Shown here in pieces: positions 5,299 to 5,529 of a stretch of 5,529 nucleotides of DNA (positions are counted from its first letter, which is position 1; each line of letters begins with the position of its first letter). Position numbers and translations under genes: made by a program. Under the pieces are notes generated by a model, which was not told the DNA's origin, did not search any database, and saw only the letters and a program-made list of their open reading frames with translations. This DNA comes from Treponema sp. GTDB lineage: Bacteria > Spirochaetota > Spirochaetia > Treponematales > Breznakiellaceae. The stretch covers positions 1 through 5,529 of the forward strand of contig JAIRNB010000118.1 in the NCBI GenBank assembly GCA_031258265.1, written 5' to 3'.

Positions 5299-5390
5299 CT
5301 TTTACTGCGCAAGGGATAGAGCGGAAATACTTTTGGCGAAGCCAAAAGATTGCAGCGATAGCCCGGTCCCCGCGAAGCGGGGATGCGCCC
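5299..5390 (+). repeat. Tandem element with two GCGAAGC mini-hairpins
   Basis: Two units in a row: GGGATAGAGCGG (5313-5324) then a hairpin CTTTTGGC-GAA-GCCAAAAG (5330-5348); GCGATAGCCCGG (5355-5366) then a hairpin TCCCCGC-GAA-GCGGGGA (5367-5383). Each unit is a GATAGnnCGG box plus a stem capped by GCGAAGC, a sequence known to make an exceptionally stable DNA mini-hairpin. The leading CTTTTACTGCGCA (5299-5311) also occurs at 770-782. This looks like a dispersed repeat, not a gene. Confidence 0.65.
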
Positions 5391-5411
5391 AGAATCTCAG
5401 CGGAGACATCC

Positions 5412-5439
5412 ACAGCAATACTGATGGTACTATCGCTGT
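5412..5439 (-). repeat. Imperfect inverted repeat at the stop codon of the right-edge gene
   Basis: ACAGC (5412-5416) pairs with GCTGT (5435-5439), followed by one mismatch and three more pairs (5418-5420 with 5431-5433). It overlaps the stop codon of the partial gene and could form a stem at that gene's transcript end, but no T-run follows on the minus strand. Confidence 0.35.
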
Positions 5440-5528
5440 ACCCGGCCGGAGGCGTTCCCCGCGGCCAGGGCTTCCGCCTCGCCCAGGCTTATCAGGTTAA
5501 AATCATGTTCAATGGTGTGTTTGAGGCA
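5430..5528 (-). CDS. C-terminal end of an unidentified protein (partial)
   Basis: An open minus-strand frame enters from beyond the right edge and ends at TAG (5430-5432). The 32 residues seen begin CLKHTIEHDFNLISLGE and end in an Ala/Gly-rich tail closing RVQR. The frame has GC-rich codons like the neighbouring genes and no stop, so it is probably genuine, but too little is visible to name a family. It converges with rqcH across the repeat-filled spacer. The last codons and stop fall in sequence (CAGCGATAG on the minus strand) that matches the repeat element at 5353-5361, so its natural end may have been altered by repeat insertion. Confidence 0.5.
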   Translation of the reverse strand, partial: CLKHTIEHDFNLISLGEAEALAAGNASGRVQR

Positions 5529-5529
5529 G

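Larger units (their letters stand above)
5082..5429. other. Repeat-filled spacer between rqcH and the next convergent gene
   Basis: No gene is supported. It holds a direct repeat, a TGC-loop hairpin, repeat copy B, a small CAACC-TTT-GGTTG hairpin (5286-5298), and the twin GAA-loop hairpins. After the rqcH stop there is only a CCGG-GG-CCGG stem (5091-5100) and a later T5 (5119-5123), so no clean terminator is seen. A long plus-strand open frame through this region is translated repeat sequence, not a protein. Confidence 0.6.

Noticed and set aside
5156..5500. Plus-strand 114-codon frame at the right end
   Set aside because: It translates the direct repeat, copy B and the twin hairpins, and then runs antisense to the partial minus-strand gene. 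No ribosome-binding site.

Overview
The window looks like chromosomal DNA from a host-associated spirochaete, most likely a Treponema of the termite-gut type. This is inference. The grounds are a short secreted protein with a discoidin/NADase-type glycan-binding signature, a short NFACT protein whose N-terminus reads SLNWKE, frequent TTG/GTG starts, and intergenic spaces crowded with palindromic repeats. No rRNA, tRNA or CRISPR array is visible.

Layout. Bases 1-417 are AT-rich and hold no convincing gene. They carry two back-to-back near-consensus sigma70 promoters, one leaving to the left and one running right, with a 26-bp palindrome over the rightward -10, then a perfect 16-bp-stem hairpin. 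Bases 418-696 encode a small exported protein that seems cut short by a TAG codon. Bases 709-891 (minus) may encode a small membrane protein. At about 940 the DNA switches from AT-rich to strongly GC-rich and stays so, apart from the repeats.

Bases 1015-3292 (minus) form a tight two-gene unit: first a D12-class N6-adenine DNA methyltransferase, then, about 10 bases on, an exported GH3 beta-N-acetylhexosaminidase of the NagZ type (catalytic Asp-His dyad and Asp nucleophile visible). Bases 3630-5081 (plus) encode an NFACT/RqcH family protein, expected to act in ribosome-associated quality control. The right edge (5430-5528, minus) is the C-terminal end of an unidentified gene.

The two spaces around rqcH (3293-3629 and 5082-5429) are the most unusual part. 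Each carries one copy of a related element of about 75 bp, in opposite orientation, with a hairpin whose stem bases differ in a compensated way between copies. Around them are many further perfect hairpins, some sharing the same triloop (TGC or GAA) on unrelated stems, a 21-bp direct repeat, and a tandem pair of GCGAAGC mini-hairpins. These look like REP/MITE-type families rather than genes.

The genes do not form an obvious joint pathway. The methyltransferase and NagZ-like enzyme are probably co-transcribed without a shared function, and rqcH is divergent from them. No restriction enzyme partner is visible.
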